Counted from the stretch's first letter, positions 7,895 to 16,384 are shown. The stretch: 54,314 nucleotides of DNA from Mycobacterium sp. (GCA_003987775.1 RXJD01000081.1:41878-96191), one strand, 5' to 3'. Numbers and translations: made by a program. Notes: generated by a model not told the origin, from the letters alone.

Positions 7895-8635
7895 TCACAT
7901 CACCGCGCCGCCATTGACGCCCAGCACCTGACCGGTGATGAAGCCTGCCTCATCCGAGCTCAGGAACCCGACGGCGGCCGCGATGTCCGCGGGAGAACCC
8001 ATGTGGCCCAGCGGAATCAGCTTCGCCAGCTGCTCGGGCGAGCCGAGCCGGCCCGTTGCTTGCGCCCCTCGTGACATCGGTGTGTCAATACTCGAGGGCG
8101 GCACGTTGTTGACGGTGATCCCGTGCGGCGCATACTCGTTGGCGAGCGACTTGGTCAATGTGATGACTCCGCCTTTGGCCGCCGCGTAGTGCGCCATGTA
8201 CGGAGAACCGCGTTGAGCGCTTGACGAGGAGATCATCACGATCCGGCCCCATCGCGCGGCGACCATATCCGGCAGCGCGACCTGGCAACAATGGAAGGTT
8301 CCGGTCAGATTGATGTCGATGATCTCAGCCCAGGACTCGGCGGTGATATCCGCGAATGGCGAGAACGCCGCCTTTCCCGCGCTCGTCACCAGCACGGCGA
8401 CGGGCCCCAACTCGGCTCGCACCGTGGCGAAGGCGTGCTCGACACCGGGCCGGTCCCGCACATCTGCCTCGATGCCGAGAGCCGTGACACCCGCGGCCTC
8501 CAGGTCGGCGGCGACGCGCCCGGCGGCGTCCCCGTTGATGTCCAGTACCGCCACCCGGTGGCCGCGTCTGCCCAGTTCGTGACAGGTTGCCTCGCCGATT
8601 CCCGAAGCCCCGCCCGTCACCACCGCGACGCGCAT
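7895..8635 (-). CDS. Short-chain dehydrogenase/reductase (FabG-like)
   Basis: This is a 246-residue classical SDR. It has the cofactor motif VVTGGASGIG at residues 5-14, DI after strand beta-2 favouring NAD(H), the catalytic Ser in MISSSSAQRGS and YAAAK (YxxxK). The C-terminal SSDEAGFITGQVLGVNGG is typical. It probably interconverts an alcohol and a ketone; the substrate is unknown. The ATG at 8635 has GGAGG 6 nt upstream. Its start overlaps the stop of the upstream lipoprotein gene as TGATG, so translation of the two is coupled. Confidence 0.85.
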   Translation of the reverse strand: MRVAVVTGGASGIGEATCHELGRRGHRVAVLDINGDAAGRVAADLEAAGVTALGIEADVRDRPGVEHAFATVRAELGPVAVLVTSAGKAAFSPFADITAESWAEIIDINLTGTFHCCQVALPDMVAARWGRIVMISSSSAQRGSPYMAHYAAAKGGVITLTKSLANEYAPHGITVNNVPPSSIDTPMSRGAQATGRLGSPEQLAKLIPLGHMGSPADIAAAVGFLSSDEAGFITGQVLGVNGGAVM

Positions 8636-9492
8636 CAACGACCTCCCCGGTAGATCGACGCGACCCATGACTGCGTGCACAGCTGCTGCTGAGCGGTCGC
8701 GGGGTTGACCCCGGCGGCTTGGAGCGCCGCCGTCCGTTGCGCCCTGGCGCCGGGTGGATCGTCGTCCTCGCTCAGCGCGCACAGCACGTCGCCGGTGCGC
8801 ACCCAGGCGCGTGACTCATCGCCCGGAGCTGCCGCCGCCTGGGTGTCGAGGACGGCGACGGTCACCAGCTTGTCGTCAGCCCACCGATACAGCGTCACAC
8901 TTCCCGACGCGGCACTGGAGTGGGCGTAGTTTCCGAAAAATCCCTCAGTTGTTCGGTAGAACTGCCGGAACCCGAACATCTCACCGGCGCGCACGAACCG
9001 GTCACGCGAGGCGGTCATCCGCCACACCGCCATCGGCTCTCCACCGGTCCCGCCACGGCCGGTGACGACCAGCAACACGGGCGTTCCGCTGTCATCGATG
9101 TCCTGCAACAGCGGCGCGACGCCGGTTCCACCCACTTCCTCGGTGGGCTCCCGGAACCGCTGAATCACGCTGCCGCGGCTCTGCAAGCTGAACGACCAGG
9201 GGAGGTCACTGGACACGTCCAGAGTGAGGTCACCGATCGCAAGCGCACAGTGCACATGCTGATCTGCCAGCTTCGGCTCGCTGGGCAGGTGCAGGGTGCT
9301 ACATGATTGCTGTTGTGGCGCAATCACATTGGTGGTCATCGTATCGGTGGTCATCGTAGTGGTGGTCGTCATCGTATTGGTCGATGTGACCGGCGCCGAC
9401 TTTTGCGAAGCGGCGCAGCCGCCGAGTGACAACGCTGCGGCCAACGCCGCCAAGACAAGTCCGAGCGGTGCCGAACGGCGGCTGATGAGCAT
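8635..9492 (-). CDS. Putative secreted lipoprotein with Thr/Met-rich linker
   Basis: The 285-residue product has a basic n-region (MLISRRSAPLG), a hydrophobic core and a lipobox LGGC with Cys at about 26, so it should be lipid-anchored on the outer face of the plasma membrane. A low-complexity Thr/Met linker (about residues 40-55) joins it to a mixed globular domain with several Cys. I do not recognise the domain. The DNA of the linker is a short imperfect repeat (about 9330-9395). It overlaps the SDR gene downstream by TGATG. Confidence 0.65.
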   Translation of the reverse strand: MLISRRSAPLGLVLAALAAALSLGGCAASQKSAPVTSTNTMTTTTTMTTDTMTTNVIAPQQQSCSTLHLPSEPKLADQHVHCALAIGDLTLDVSSDLPWSFSLQSRGSVIQRFREPTEEVGGTGVAPLLQDIDDSGTPVLLVVTGRGGTGGEPMAVWRMTASRDRFVRAGEMFGFRQFYRTTEGFFGNYAHSSAASGSVTLYRWADDKLVTVAVLDTQAAAAPGDESRAWVRTGDVLCALSEDDDPPGARAQRTAALQAAGVNPATAQQQLCTQSWVASIYRGGR

Positions 9493-9520
9493 GCCGCGAG
9501 CCTATCGTCCGGCCATACGA

Positions 9521-9550
9521 CGAATGGTCCCGATGACTCGGGACCATTCG
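9521..9550 (-). terminator. Perfect 13-bp stem-loop (terminator-like)
   Basis: Arms at 9521-9533 and 9538-9550 are perfectly complementary around a 4-nt loop. The hairpin lies 15 bp beyond the stop of the membrane-protein gene (minus strand) and 29 bp before the lipoprotein start. No U-tract follows, which is common for mycobacterial terminators. It could instead be a leader structure of the lipoprotein mRNA. Confidence 0.6.
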
Positions 9551-9564
9551 TTGGCCTCAGCTCG

Positions 9565-9834
9565 TCAGAGTCGTTCCGCCTCGCTGCCCTTGTGATACCG
9601 GGTCAGGAAACCGATCGCCCCGATGGCGGCGGCGCCGCCGAAGACCAGTGAGAAGACGATGTTGACGGCCATCGCCCCGGCGAACATGCCGAAGGTCATC
9701 GAGATGTACAGCATCCAGAACAAGCGAAAGACGGATCCGGCAGCGACCAAGGCCAGGCTGACGCCGATCCACAGGCTCCACTGCCGGTCAACTCGGTTGA
9801 TCTGAGCCTGGATGCCGGCGGGGACGATGTTCAT
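9565..9834 (-). CDS. Small two-TM membrane protein
   Basis: The 89-residue product is MNIVPAGIQAQINRVDRQW, then a hydrophobic segment (about residues 20-44) and a second (about 47-75), ending in a charged tail. Two or three membrane helices are likely. The ATG at 9834 is preferred because upstream in-frame sequence is Cys/Arg-rich and unlike a membrane N-terminus, and a GAAAGGA site lies upstream. Family unknown. A strong stem-loop follows the stop. Confidence 0.6.
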   Translation of the reverse strand: MNIVPAGIQAQINRVDRQWSLWIGVSLALVAAGSVFRLFWMLYISMTFGMFAGAMAVNIVFSLVFGGAAAIGAIGFLTRYHKGSEAERL

Positions 9835-9926
9835 GTGCGGTGGTTTCCTTTCGTGGCGCGCCGCCTTGGTGGCGTCGTCGTTGCACGAAGTACACCGGTG
9901 CCGCACCGCTACCGATCCCAAAAACC

Positions 9927-10346
9927 TCAGATGCGCTGCAGCTCAATGACCGGGATCACGCGGTCGGTCTTGGACTGATAACCGCCGAATCCCGGTGCCT
10001 GCTCGACAATCCGCGGGTACACGGCGTCGCGCTCGTCATCCGGCAGCTCGCGGGCCCGCACGTCGTAGGCGTCGGTGCCGATCTCGATGTGCGCGACGGG
10101 GTTGGCGCGCAGGTTGTGCAGCCACGCGGGGTCGACGTCAGCGCCGGCGTAGGAGCCGACGATCAGTAACTTGCCATCGATGTCGAAGGTCATCACCGGG
10201 TTGATGCGCTGCTTGCCGGACTTGGCGCCGGTGGTGTGCAGCAATAACAAGGTCGCCCCTTCAAACGGACCACCGACCTTTCCACCGTTGGCGCGGAACT
10301 CGTCGATAATCGCGGAATTGCCAGAGACATCGGGGCGATCAGCCAT
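9927..10346 (-). CDS. Ddn-family deazaflavin (F420)-dependent nitroreductase-like protein
   Basis: The 139-residue product has the features of the DUF385/Ddn split-barrel family: LLLHTTGAKSGKQRINPV, VGSYAGADVDPAWLHNL and ANPVAHIEIG. Members bind coenzyme F420; the M. tuberculosis Ddn activates nitroimidazoles and most paralogues reduce quinones or unknown substrates. Length is typical for a member without the N-terminal extension. The ATG is behind GGAG at 9 nt. Its start overlaps the 3' end of the permease gene by 8 bp, so the two are co-translated. Confidence 0.85.
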   Translation of the reverse strand: MADRPDVSGNSAIIDEFRANGGKVGGPFEGATLLLLHTTGAKSGKQRINPVMTFDIDGKLLIVGSYAGADVDPAWLHNLRANPVAHIEIGTDAYDVRARELPDDERDAVYPRIVEQAPGFGGYQSKTDRVIPVIELQRI

Positions 10347-11790
10347 GGTCGGACACTCCTATCTGCGGGTGGTTCATCTCAGCTTGGAACATCCGGTATT
10401 GCTCGGCGCGACCGGGGCGCCGTCGCACCACCAGCCAACCGACCGCAAGCAGCAGGAACCACGCCGGGAACCAGCCCAACGCCACAGCGGTGTCAGGTCC
10501 GGTCGACAGCGTCCAGATGACGAATGCGAAAAAGGCGAGGATGGCCCAGCACATCACCGTGCCGCCCGGCATCCGATACTCCGATTCCGCGTTCCGCTCC
10601 GGATGCCGACGACGGTAAACCAGGTAACTGGCCACGATCATCACCCACACGAACATGAACAACAGTGACGCGACAGTGGTGATGACGGTGAAGACGTCCA
10701 TCACCGAACCGCCCGCATACAGCAGGGGAACCGAAATCAACAGCAGGGGAGCGGTCATCAGCACGGCGGACCCCGGTACACCACCACGGTTGAGTCGTCC
10801 GAACACCGATGGTGCGCTGCCTTCATCGGCAAGGCCGAACAGCATCCGGCCGGTGGAGAAGACACCCGAGTTCGCCGAGGAGGCCGCCGAGGTGACCACG
10901 ACGAAGTTCACCAGTGATGCCGCGGCACCGAGACCGGCCAGCGCGAACATGGTCACGAACGGAGACTCTCCGCCGGCGAAGTGCCGCCACGGCACCACGG
11001 CGAGGATCGCCAGTAGCGCGGCGATATAGAAGATCGCCACCCGCATCGGGACGGCGTTGATAGCCCGCGGAAGTGTGCGGTGCGGGTCGGCGGTCTCGGC
11101 TGCGGCGGTGCCGACCAGTTCCACACCCACGAATGCGAAGAAAGCGATCTGGAAGCCGCTGACGACACCCATGAAACCTGTCGCGAAGAACCCGCCGTCG
11201 TTCCACAGGTTTGCCACTGCCGCGCGGTCACCGCGCGGCGAGACGAAATCCGTGGCCACCAGGACGATGCCGACCACGATCAGCCCTACGATCGCCGCGA
11301 TCTTGACCAACGAGAACCAGAACTCGATCTCCCCGAAATTGCGCACGCTGAACAGGTTGAAAGCCAAGACGAGCGTCACGGTCACCAGGGCTGGGATCCA
11401 GTCGGGCAGGTCGGGCCACCAGTACTGCGAATAACCCACGATTGCCACGATTTCGGCGATACCGGTGACCACCCATGCGAACCAGTAAGACCACCCGACG
11501 AAGAAACCCGCTGCGGGGCCCAGCAAGTCGGCCGCGAAATCGACAAACGATTTGTAGTTCAGGTTCGACAACAGTAATTCGCCCATCGCGCGGAGCACGA
11601 AGAAGACAAAGAATCCGATGACGGCATAAACCACGACGACCGCCGGACCTGCTTGCGTGATCGTGCGACCCGACCCCATGAAAAGCCCGGTTCCGATTGC
11701 CCCGCCGATGGCGATCAGCTGGATCTGACGATTCGAGAGGTCGCGATGCAGGTGCCGGACGGCTCTTGCATCCGGCTCATCAGCCGACAT
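10339..11790 (-). CDS. cycA: Amino-acid permease of the CycA type (D-Ser/D-Ala/Gly)
   Basis: This is an APC-superfamily transporter of about 483 residues with 12 predicted membrane helices. It opens with LSNRQIQLIAIGGAIGTGLF, nearly identical to the signature of the E. coli CycA/AnsP/AroP group. Other stretches (ELLLSNLNYKSF, VGVELVGTAAAET, TSAASSANSGVFSTGRMLFG) match CycA especially well from memory. It would import D-serine, D-alanine and glycine by proton symport; CycA is linked to D-cycloserine uptake. The start at MSADEPDA (11790) is a choice without a clear ribosome site; the ATG at 11826 is possible. The substrate assignment is by recollection only. Confidence 0.8.
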   Translation of the reverse strand: MSADEPDARAVRHLHRDLSNRQIQLIAIGGAIGTGLFMGSGRTITQAGPAVVVVYAVIGFFVFFVLRAMGELLLSNLNYKSFVDFAADLLGPAAGFFVGWSYWFAWVVTGIAEIVAIVGYSQYWWPDLPDWIPALVTVTLVLAFNLFSVRNFGEIEFWFSLVKIAAIVGLIVVGIVLVATDFVSPRGDRAAVANLWNDGGFFATGFMGVVSGFQIAFFAFVGVELVGTAAAETADPHRTLPRAINAVPMRVAIFYIAALLAILAVVPWRHFAGGESPFVTMFALAGLGAAASLVNFVVVTSAASSANSGVFSTGRMLFGLADEGSAPSVFGRLNRGGVPGSAVLMTAPLLLISVPLLYAGGSVMDVFTVITTVASLLFMFVWVMIVASYLVYRRRHPERNAESEYRMPGGTVMCWAILAFFAFVIWTLSTGPDTAVALGWFPAWFLLLAVGWLVVRRRPGRAEQYRMFQAEMNHPQIGVSDHG

Positions 11791-11933
11791 CGGGACGCAC
11801 CATGGCCACGACATTAGGGGCAGCATCCCCGCGCCGCGGGCATTTCCGCGGCAACAGCCACGACTGTGGGCGCATCACCCACAGCCGGCGATCTCGGTGT
11901 GCGCAATGCTGTTGAAGCAGTTGAGTATTCGTG

Positions 11934-12203
11934 CTAGGCGAGATACACGCTACCCGCGGTGAGCACATCACCCGCTGCCAGGTCGCTCTTACTCAGTCCG
12001 CGAAGCAGGATCCCGATATTCTCGCCGGTCGACGCGGTATCCAACTTCTTGCGAAACGCCTCGATCGCATCGACCCGCACCGGCGGACCGTCGTTGATCC
12101 GTACCTGATCGCCGACCCTCAGTTGCCCGGACTCGACCCGGCCTGTTGCCACCGTGCCCCGCCCCTTGATCGCGAAGACATCCTGGACGGTCATGCGAAA
12201 CAT
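11934..12203 (-). CDS. Stand-alone EF-Tu domain II-like beta-barrel protein
   Basis: The 89-residue product, starting [21 protein letters not shown], matches domain 2 of translational GTPases (EF-Tu/IF-2). It has the [18 protein letters not shown] core and [23 protein letters not shown], which in EF-Tu is the strand region following domain 1. There is no G domain, so it cannot be a GTPase. It begins and ends where a single barrel domain would, so it looks like a real small gene and not a fragment. Function is unknown. No clear ribosome site is seen. Confidence 0.7.
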   Translation of the reverse strand: MFRMTVQDVFAIKGRGTVATGRVESGQLRVGDQVRINDGPPVRVDAIEAFRKKLDTASTGENIGILLRGLSKSDLAAGDVLTAGSVYLA

Positions 12204-12300
12204 GAGGGCACGCTAGTCGATCGGCCGGATATTTCCCAGAGCTGACCGCAAAAATATCGACACAAATCCCAACTCGGTTCGGCAGTAACTCAATTCGTCG

Positions 12301-12312
12301 TACGCTGAGCCG
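12301..12312 (+). promoter_or_regulatory. Putative leaderless -10 box
   Basis: TACGCT (12301-12306) is followed by exactly 6 nt before the GTG at 12313. This fits a TANNNT -10 box with transcription starting at the start codon. There is no Shine-Dalgarno sequence. Confidence 0.45.
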
Positions 12313-12681
12313 GTGAATTGGTTCCAGCGTGCGCGAAAGGCCAGCGCGGGTCAGCGGGTCCGGCGATCCGACAAACAGCAGGCGGCGGACACTCTCGCCG
12401 AACTCACCGCGCTCAACGCCGAACGGGAACGGCTGCAGCGCGACGGAATCGCTGGCGTAGCCACCATTGTGGGAATCCGCGAGAACGTCGCCACCACTTC
12501 GTTGGGCCGCTGGCACGAACTCGAGCTCGACGTCGAAATGCCCGACCGCGAAACGTTCCGGGCCATCCGTCGCGTAGCCCTGGAGCTGTCGTCGGCACCG
12601 CACATCGCGATCGGCGCCCGGGTCCCGGTACGCGTCGACCCTCGCGACTGTTCGAAGGTCCTGGTCGTCGCGACGGTGTAG
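12313..12681 (+). CDS. Hypothetical protein with mycobacterial beta-barrel-like domain
   Basis: The 122-residue product has a basic N-terminus, a Lys/Arg/Gln-rich helical segment (residues 18-45) and a beta-rich domain with GVATIVGIRE and GARVPVRVDPRD. The pattern of a variable stretch ending in 'vDP.d...v.v' recurs in many mycobacterial small proteins often linked to SHOCT domains. No catalytic motif is seen. GTG start fits a leaderless message. It ends 3 bp before the convergent dehalogenase stop. Confidence 0.6.
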   Translation: MNWFQRARKASAGQRVRRSDKQQAADTLAELTALNAERERLQRDGIAGVATIVGIRENVATTSLGRWHELELDVEMPDRETFRAIRRVALELSSAPHIAIGARVPVRVDPRDCSKVLVVATV

Positions 12682-12684
12682 GGC

Positions 12685-13587
12685 TTACGCGTTCGTCGTC
12701 GCGAGCCGGGAGAGCAGGACCTCGGCCAGTTGCTCTCCGCGATCCTCCTGCAGAAAGTGCGCGGCACCTTCGATCCGCACCTGCTCACCGGCGGTGGGGA
12801 TCAGATCGCAGAACAGCTGCCCGGCCTTCGGGTAGGGGAAGACCGGATCCGAGTCCGAAAAGGCAACCAGCGCAGGCTTATTCCACCGCGAGAGGTCATC
12901 GGTGATGGCCCGCATCTTTTCGGTGCCCGGCGCGTCCTCGGTGATGGGAACCAGCAGGGGGAACTGGGCCGCTCCGGCTTTGGACTCCGTGGTGGGGAAC
13001 GGTGCGTCGTAGGCGGCCACGATGTCGTCGGGCAACTGGGTTGTGGTGGCACTCTGGATGACAAACCCCACCGGCAGATCCGGATTCTTCTCCGCGAAGT
13101 TGCGCCACGCCATGAAACCCTTGGACACGTTGCCGGTGAACAGTCCGGTATTCATGATCATCAGCGCCTGGACCCGTTCGGAATTCTCCGTTGCCCACCG
13201 CAACCCGATCGGGCCCCCCCAGTCCTGCACCACTACGGTCGCGTCATGCAGGTCCAAAGAGCTCAGCACTTTCGCGACCAGATCGCTGTGGCGGTCGTAG
13301 GTGTACCACCGGCGGTCGGTGGGCTTGTCCGAGCGGCCGAAGCCGGCCAGGTCGGGCACGATGACGCGGCGTCCGGCCGCGACCAGCGGGGGGAGCATCT
13401 TGCGGTACAGGAAGGCCCAGCTGGGTTCGCCGTGGAAGCACACGACGGGCGTGCCGTCGCGCGGTCCTTCGTCGAGATAGTGCATCCGCAACCCGTCGAC
13501 CTCAAGGTAGTTCGGCGCAAAGCTGTACCCCGGTAGATTCTCGAAGCGCTCGTCGGGGGTGCGGAAAATCTCGGGGCGGGGACTCAT
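12685..13587 (-). CDS. Haloalkane dehalogenase (HLD-I type)
   Basis: This 300-residue alpha/beta hydrolase has the dehalogenase signature. HGEPSW (52-57) forms the oxyanion loop, D122 in VVQDWGG is the nucleophile and W123 the halide-binding residue. D247 in DSDPVF is the likely acid and H277 in GAAHFLQED the catalytic base. The enzyme would hydrolyse carbon-halogen bonds to alcohol and halide. Related to mycobacterial DhmA (Rv2296 type) by memory. The start ATG 13587 is preferred over TTG 13602 because GGAG lies 10 nt upstream. It is divergent from a TetR regulator whose operator lies in the shared 85-bp region, so it is probably the repressor target. Confidence 0.85.
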   Translation of the reverse strand: MSPRPEIFRTPDERFENLPGYSFAPNYLEVDGLRMHYLDEGPRDGTPVVCFHGEPSWAFLYRKMLPPLVAAGRRVIVPDLAGFGRSDKPTDRRWYTYDRHSDLVAKVLSSLDLHDATVVVQDWGGPIGLRWATENSERVQALMIMNTGLFTGNVSKGFMAWRNFAEKNPDLPVGFVIQSATTTQLPDDIVAAYDAPFPTTESKAGAAQFPLLVPITEDAPGTEKMRAITDDLSRWNKPALVAFSDSDPVFPYPKAGQLFCDLIPTAGEQVRIEGAAHFLQEDRGEQLAEVLLSRLATTNA

Positions 13588-13636
13588 CGCGGCGATCTCC
13601 AATCAATCGTGGGTCGGACCTCAACGTAACCGTGTT

Positions 13637-13652
13637 TTGACCGACCAGTCAA
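13637..13652. promoter_or_regulatory. Putative TetR operator
   Basis: This 16-bp imperfect palindrome has 5-bp arms TTGAC/GTCAA and lies between the divergent dehalogenase and TetR genes. It overlaps the -35 of the TetR promoter (TTGACC, then 18 nt to TATCCT at 13661-13666), placing it to block both promoters. Binding is inferred. Confidence 0.55.
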
Positions 13653-13660
13653 CTATTCGG

Positions 13661-13672
13661 TATCCTGGGACC
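13661..13672 (+). promoter_or_regulatory. TetR gene -10 box, leaderless
   Basis: TATCCT at 13661-13666 is a good -10 match and is followed by 6 nt before the ATG at 13673. With the TTGACC -35 at 13637-13642 this makes a well-spaced promoter whose transcript would begin at the start codon. Confidence 0.55.
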
Positions 13673-14284
13673 ATGCCCCGAACTTCGGATGCCCGGGACC
13701 GCATCGTGTCCACGGCGGCGCGCCTGTTCCTCGAGCGCAGCTACCACGACGTGGGGGTGGAGGAATTGTGCGCGGTGGCCGATGTCCGCAAAGGCAGCTT
13801 CTACCACTACTTCTCTTCGAAAGCAGAGGTGGCGAAGGCGGTTGTCGACCTGCACCTGGGGGTGTTTCAGGCTCGCCTGTCCGCCAGGCCGGGAACCAGC
13901 CCGGCCGAGCGGCTGTTGGCCATTCCGGATGCGATCGCGGGTATTCAGACCGGATTGCACGGTCAGTTCGGGAGGTTCGTCGGGTGCCCATTCGGCAACC
14001 TGGCGGCGGAGTTGTCCACCACTGACGAAGCCGTTCGTGGCCACTTGGCCGGGCGACTGGCCGCACTCGAAGGCCACCTCGCCGGCATCTGCCGAGACGC
14101 TGCCGCGGACGGGACGCTACGTGCCGACGTCGATCCTGACCGATTGGCTCACGCGTTGTTCGCGCACTATCAGGGCCTGATCCTGCTGGCCAAGCTGCAC
14201 GGCTCAACCGTGTCGGATCTGGCGCCCGCCCTGCACGAATTCATCGACAGCTACTTGAGCCGCCCTGCTGCGAGTCGCGGTTAA
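13673..14284 (+). CDS. TetR-family transcriptional regulator
   Basis: The 203-residue product starts MPRTSDARDRIVSTAARLFL and has the TetR HTH with GVEELCAVADVRKGSFYHYFSSK (about residues 27-49), followed by a helical ligand domain with GCPFGNLAAEL. It probably represses itself and the divergent haloalkane dehalogenase through the 13637-13652 palindrome. The GCPFGN motif recurs in a known TetR_C subfamily. Its TAA stop overlaps the convergent oxidoreductase stop in a TTAA palindrome, a 4-bp overlap. Confidence 0.85.
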   Translation: MPRTSDARDRIVSTAARLFLERSYHDVGVEELCAVADVRKGSFYHYFSSKAEVAKAVVDLHLGVFQARLSARPGTSPAERLLAIPDAIAGIQTGLHGQFGRFVGCPFGNLAAELSTTDEAVRGHLAGRLAALEGHLAGICRDAAADGTLRADVDPDRLAHALFAHYQGLILLAKLHGSTVSDLAPALHEFIDSYLSRPAASRG

Positions 14285-15291
14285 GTGACCTTGACCATCA
14301 GCTTGCCGACGTTCTTGCCGTCGAACAGCATGTTGATGGCCGTCGGCAGCTGCTCGAAGCCTTCAACCACGGTTTCCAGCGGCTTGAGCTTGCCCTCGCC
14401 GATCAAGCCGGCGATCTCGCTGATGGCTTCGGGCGCCCGACCGAAGTGGTCCAAGACGATGAACCCCTGCACCGTGGCGCGCTGAATGAGCAGGTTGCCG
14501 AATGCCCGCGGACCCGGCGGCGGATCGGCCTCGTTGTAGCCCGAGATCAGGCCACACAGGGCGACGCGCGCATTGATGTTCAGGCGGGCGAAGATCGCGT
14601 CCATGATGTTGCCACCGACGTTCTCGAAGTCGACGTCGATTCCGTCCGGGGTGGCAGCGACCAATTGGGCATGCCAGTCGGGGGCCTTGTGGTCCACTGC
14701 CGCGTCGAAACCGAGTTCCTCGGTCAACAGTGCACACTTCTCCGGGCCGCCGGCGATCCCGACGACGCGCGCGCCGTCGGCCTTGGCCAGTTGGCCGGCC
14801 ACCGAGCCGACCGCGCCGGCCGCGGCCGAGACGACGACCGTCTCGCCCGGCTTGGGCTTGCCGATGTCGCGGATACCGATCCACGCGGTCAGTCCCGTCA
14901 TGCCGAGCGCGCCCATGTAGGCACTCGGCGAGACGCCCTCGGCGACCTGGACCGGCATCAGCGGGTTCTGATCGGATGCCACGACGTATTCCTGCCAGCC
15001 GAGCAACCCCTGAACTGTCTGGCCCACCGGGTAATTCGAATTTTTCGACTCGATCACCTCGCCAACACCGCCGGCCCGCATGACCTCGCCGATCCCGACC
15101 GGGGGCAGGTAGGTCGGCGTGTCGGTGATCCACATGCGGTTGGTCGGGTCCAGCGAGATCCAGTCGACGCGGACCAGTGCCTCACCGTCGCCGATCTCGG
15201 GGATCGGCGCCTCGCTGAGTTCGAATGTGGTGGGCCCGATCCGTCCGGTCGGACGTTCGTGCAGAAGAAAGCGGCGGTTTCGGTCGGCCAT
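14281..15291 (-). CDS. NADP-dependent MDR oxidoreductase (CurA-like, zinc-less)
   Basis: This 336-residue medium-chain reductase has a cofactor motif AAAGAVGSVAGQ (glycine-rich turn AxxGxxG) and a Cys-poor body without the structural zinc motif. That places it in the CurA/leukotriene-B4 dehydrogenase-type enoyl/alkenal reductases. RMWITDTPTYLPPVGIGEVMRAGGVG is typical of that clade. The start ATG 15291 sits just before MADRNRRFLLHERP, a common N-terminus of the group. It probably reduces alpha,beta-unsaturated carbonyls with NADPH. It converges on the TetR gene; the divergent methyltransferase gene begins 78 bp upstream. Confidence 0.85.
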   Translation of the reverse strand: MADRNRRFLLHERPTGRIGPTTFELSEAPIPEIGDGEALVRVDWISLDPTNRMWITDTPTYLPPVGIGEVMRAGGVGEVIESKNSNYPVGQTVQGLLGWQEYVVASDQNPLMPVQVAEGVSPSAYMGALGMTGLTAWIGIRDIGKPKPGETVVVSAAAGAVGSVAGQLAKADGARVVGIAGGPEKCALLTEELGFDAAVDHKAPDWHAQLVAATPDGIDVDFENVGGNIMDAIFARLNINARVALCGLISGYNEADPPPGPRAFGNLLIQRATVQGFIVLDHFGRAPEAISEIAGLIGEGKLKPLETVVEGFEQLPTAINMLFDGKNVGKLMVKVT

Positions 15292-15357
15292 GAGCGAACC
15301 GTACCCGACCCCGGATCGGCGCGACATGGAAGAACCCGTCCTGTCGGTGGCCGCTGC

Positions 15358-15369
15358 TATAACCCAGGT
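15358..15369 (+). promoter_or_regulatory. Putative leaderless -10 box
   Basis: TATAAC at 15358-15363 is followed by 6 nt and the ATG at 15370. It is a near match to the mycobacterial -10 consensus, and no ribosome site is visible. Confidence 0.4.
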
Positions 15370-16215
15370 ATGGCAGGTACCGAACACGTCATCACCCATG
15401 TCTCCGATACCGCCCGGTGGACGGCATTGCATCGGGCCACCGAGTCAGCGCGCCCGGACTCGCTGTTCAAAGACCCGCTAGCCGAACGCCTTGCCGGCGA
15501 GCAGGGCCGCGCGATCGTGTCCCACGTTCCACGCTCGACTCGCAACGGCTGGTGGCTGGTCGCGCGCACGAAGATCATCGACGACGCGATCTTGCAGGCC
15601 ATAAACGACGGTTGTGACCGGGTGCTGAACCTGGCCGCCGGATTGGACACCCGTCCTTATCGACTGCCGTTACCGGCGCATCTCACCTGGGTGGAGGCAG
15701 ACCTGCCGCAACTTCTCGACGAGAAGACGCAACTACTGGCCGATCAGGAACCGCGATGCCGCTTGACGCGGACTGCGGTCGACCTCGCCGACCCTGCTGC
15801 TCGCGACGCCTTCTTCAACGAAGCCCTCGATGGAGCCGAAAAAGCCCTGGTGCTGACCGAAGGCCTGTTGATGTATCTCGACGAGGGCGATGTCCGGGCT
15901 CTGTCAGCCGCACTCGCCAGACCGGAGGTGGGCTGGTGGATGCTGGATTTCGCGGGTCCCGGCCTCAAGCAGATGATGAACCAGAAGATGTCCGGACTGC
16001 TGCAGAATGCCCCGTTCAAATTCGCGCCGGAGAACGGCTTGGCCTATTTCGAGCAATTGGGGTGGCGCGTCGTCGACTCCGAATCGCTATTCACCGCCGC
16101 GCGGCGCTTCCACCGCTTGCCGATGTTCATGCGGGTCTTCGCCTGGCTACCGCAACCAGATCCGCGACGGCCCGGCAGCCGACCGTGGAGCGCGGTCGCG
16201 CTGCTGGCTCGGTGA
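15370..16215 (+). CDS. SAM-dependent methyltransferase (PPM1/leucine carboxyl MTase-like)
   Basis: The 281-residue product has the class I fold of the mycobacterial putative SAM methyltransferases related to leucine carboxyl methyltransferase. The N-terminal segment runs VSDTARWTALHRATESARPD, the SAM-binding motif is LNLAAGLDTRPYRLP and the strand-4 motif is LTEGLLMYLDE. It is about 30 residues shorter than the common ~310-residue members. The substrate is unknown. It has its own leaderless-type promoter and is divergent from the MDR oxidoreductase. Confidence 0.8.
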   Translation: MAGTEHVITHVSDTARWTALHRATESARPDSLFKDPLAERLAGEQGRAIVSHVPRSTRNGWWLVARTKIIDDAILQAINDGCDRVLNLAAGLDTRPYRLPLPAHLTWVEADLPQLLDEKTQLLADQEPRCRLTRTAVDLADPAARDAFFNEALDGAEKALVLTEGLLMYLDEGDVRALSAALARPEVGWWMLDFAGPGLKQMMNQKMSGLLQNAPFKFAPENGLAYFEQLGWRVVDSESLFTAARRFHRLPMFMRVFAWLPQPDPRRPGSRPWSAVALLAR

Positions 16216-16384
16216 GCTGACGCCGGGGATATGTGACGCAGGTCATCGCACGGTTTCGAATTCACGGCAAATTCTCATCTAAGGACACGGTTAGGTCACA
16301 GCTTTGCTGGGCATCCTCAGGAACAGAGTTGCGAACCCCGTGGTTGCAGCTTTCGCGCAGTAAGTCGGAGAGGAGTTGACAATC

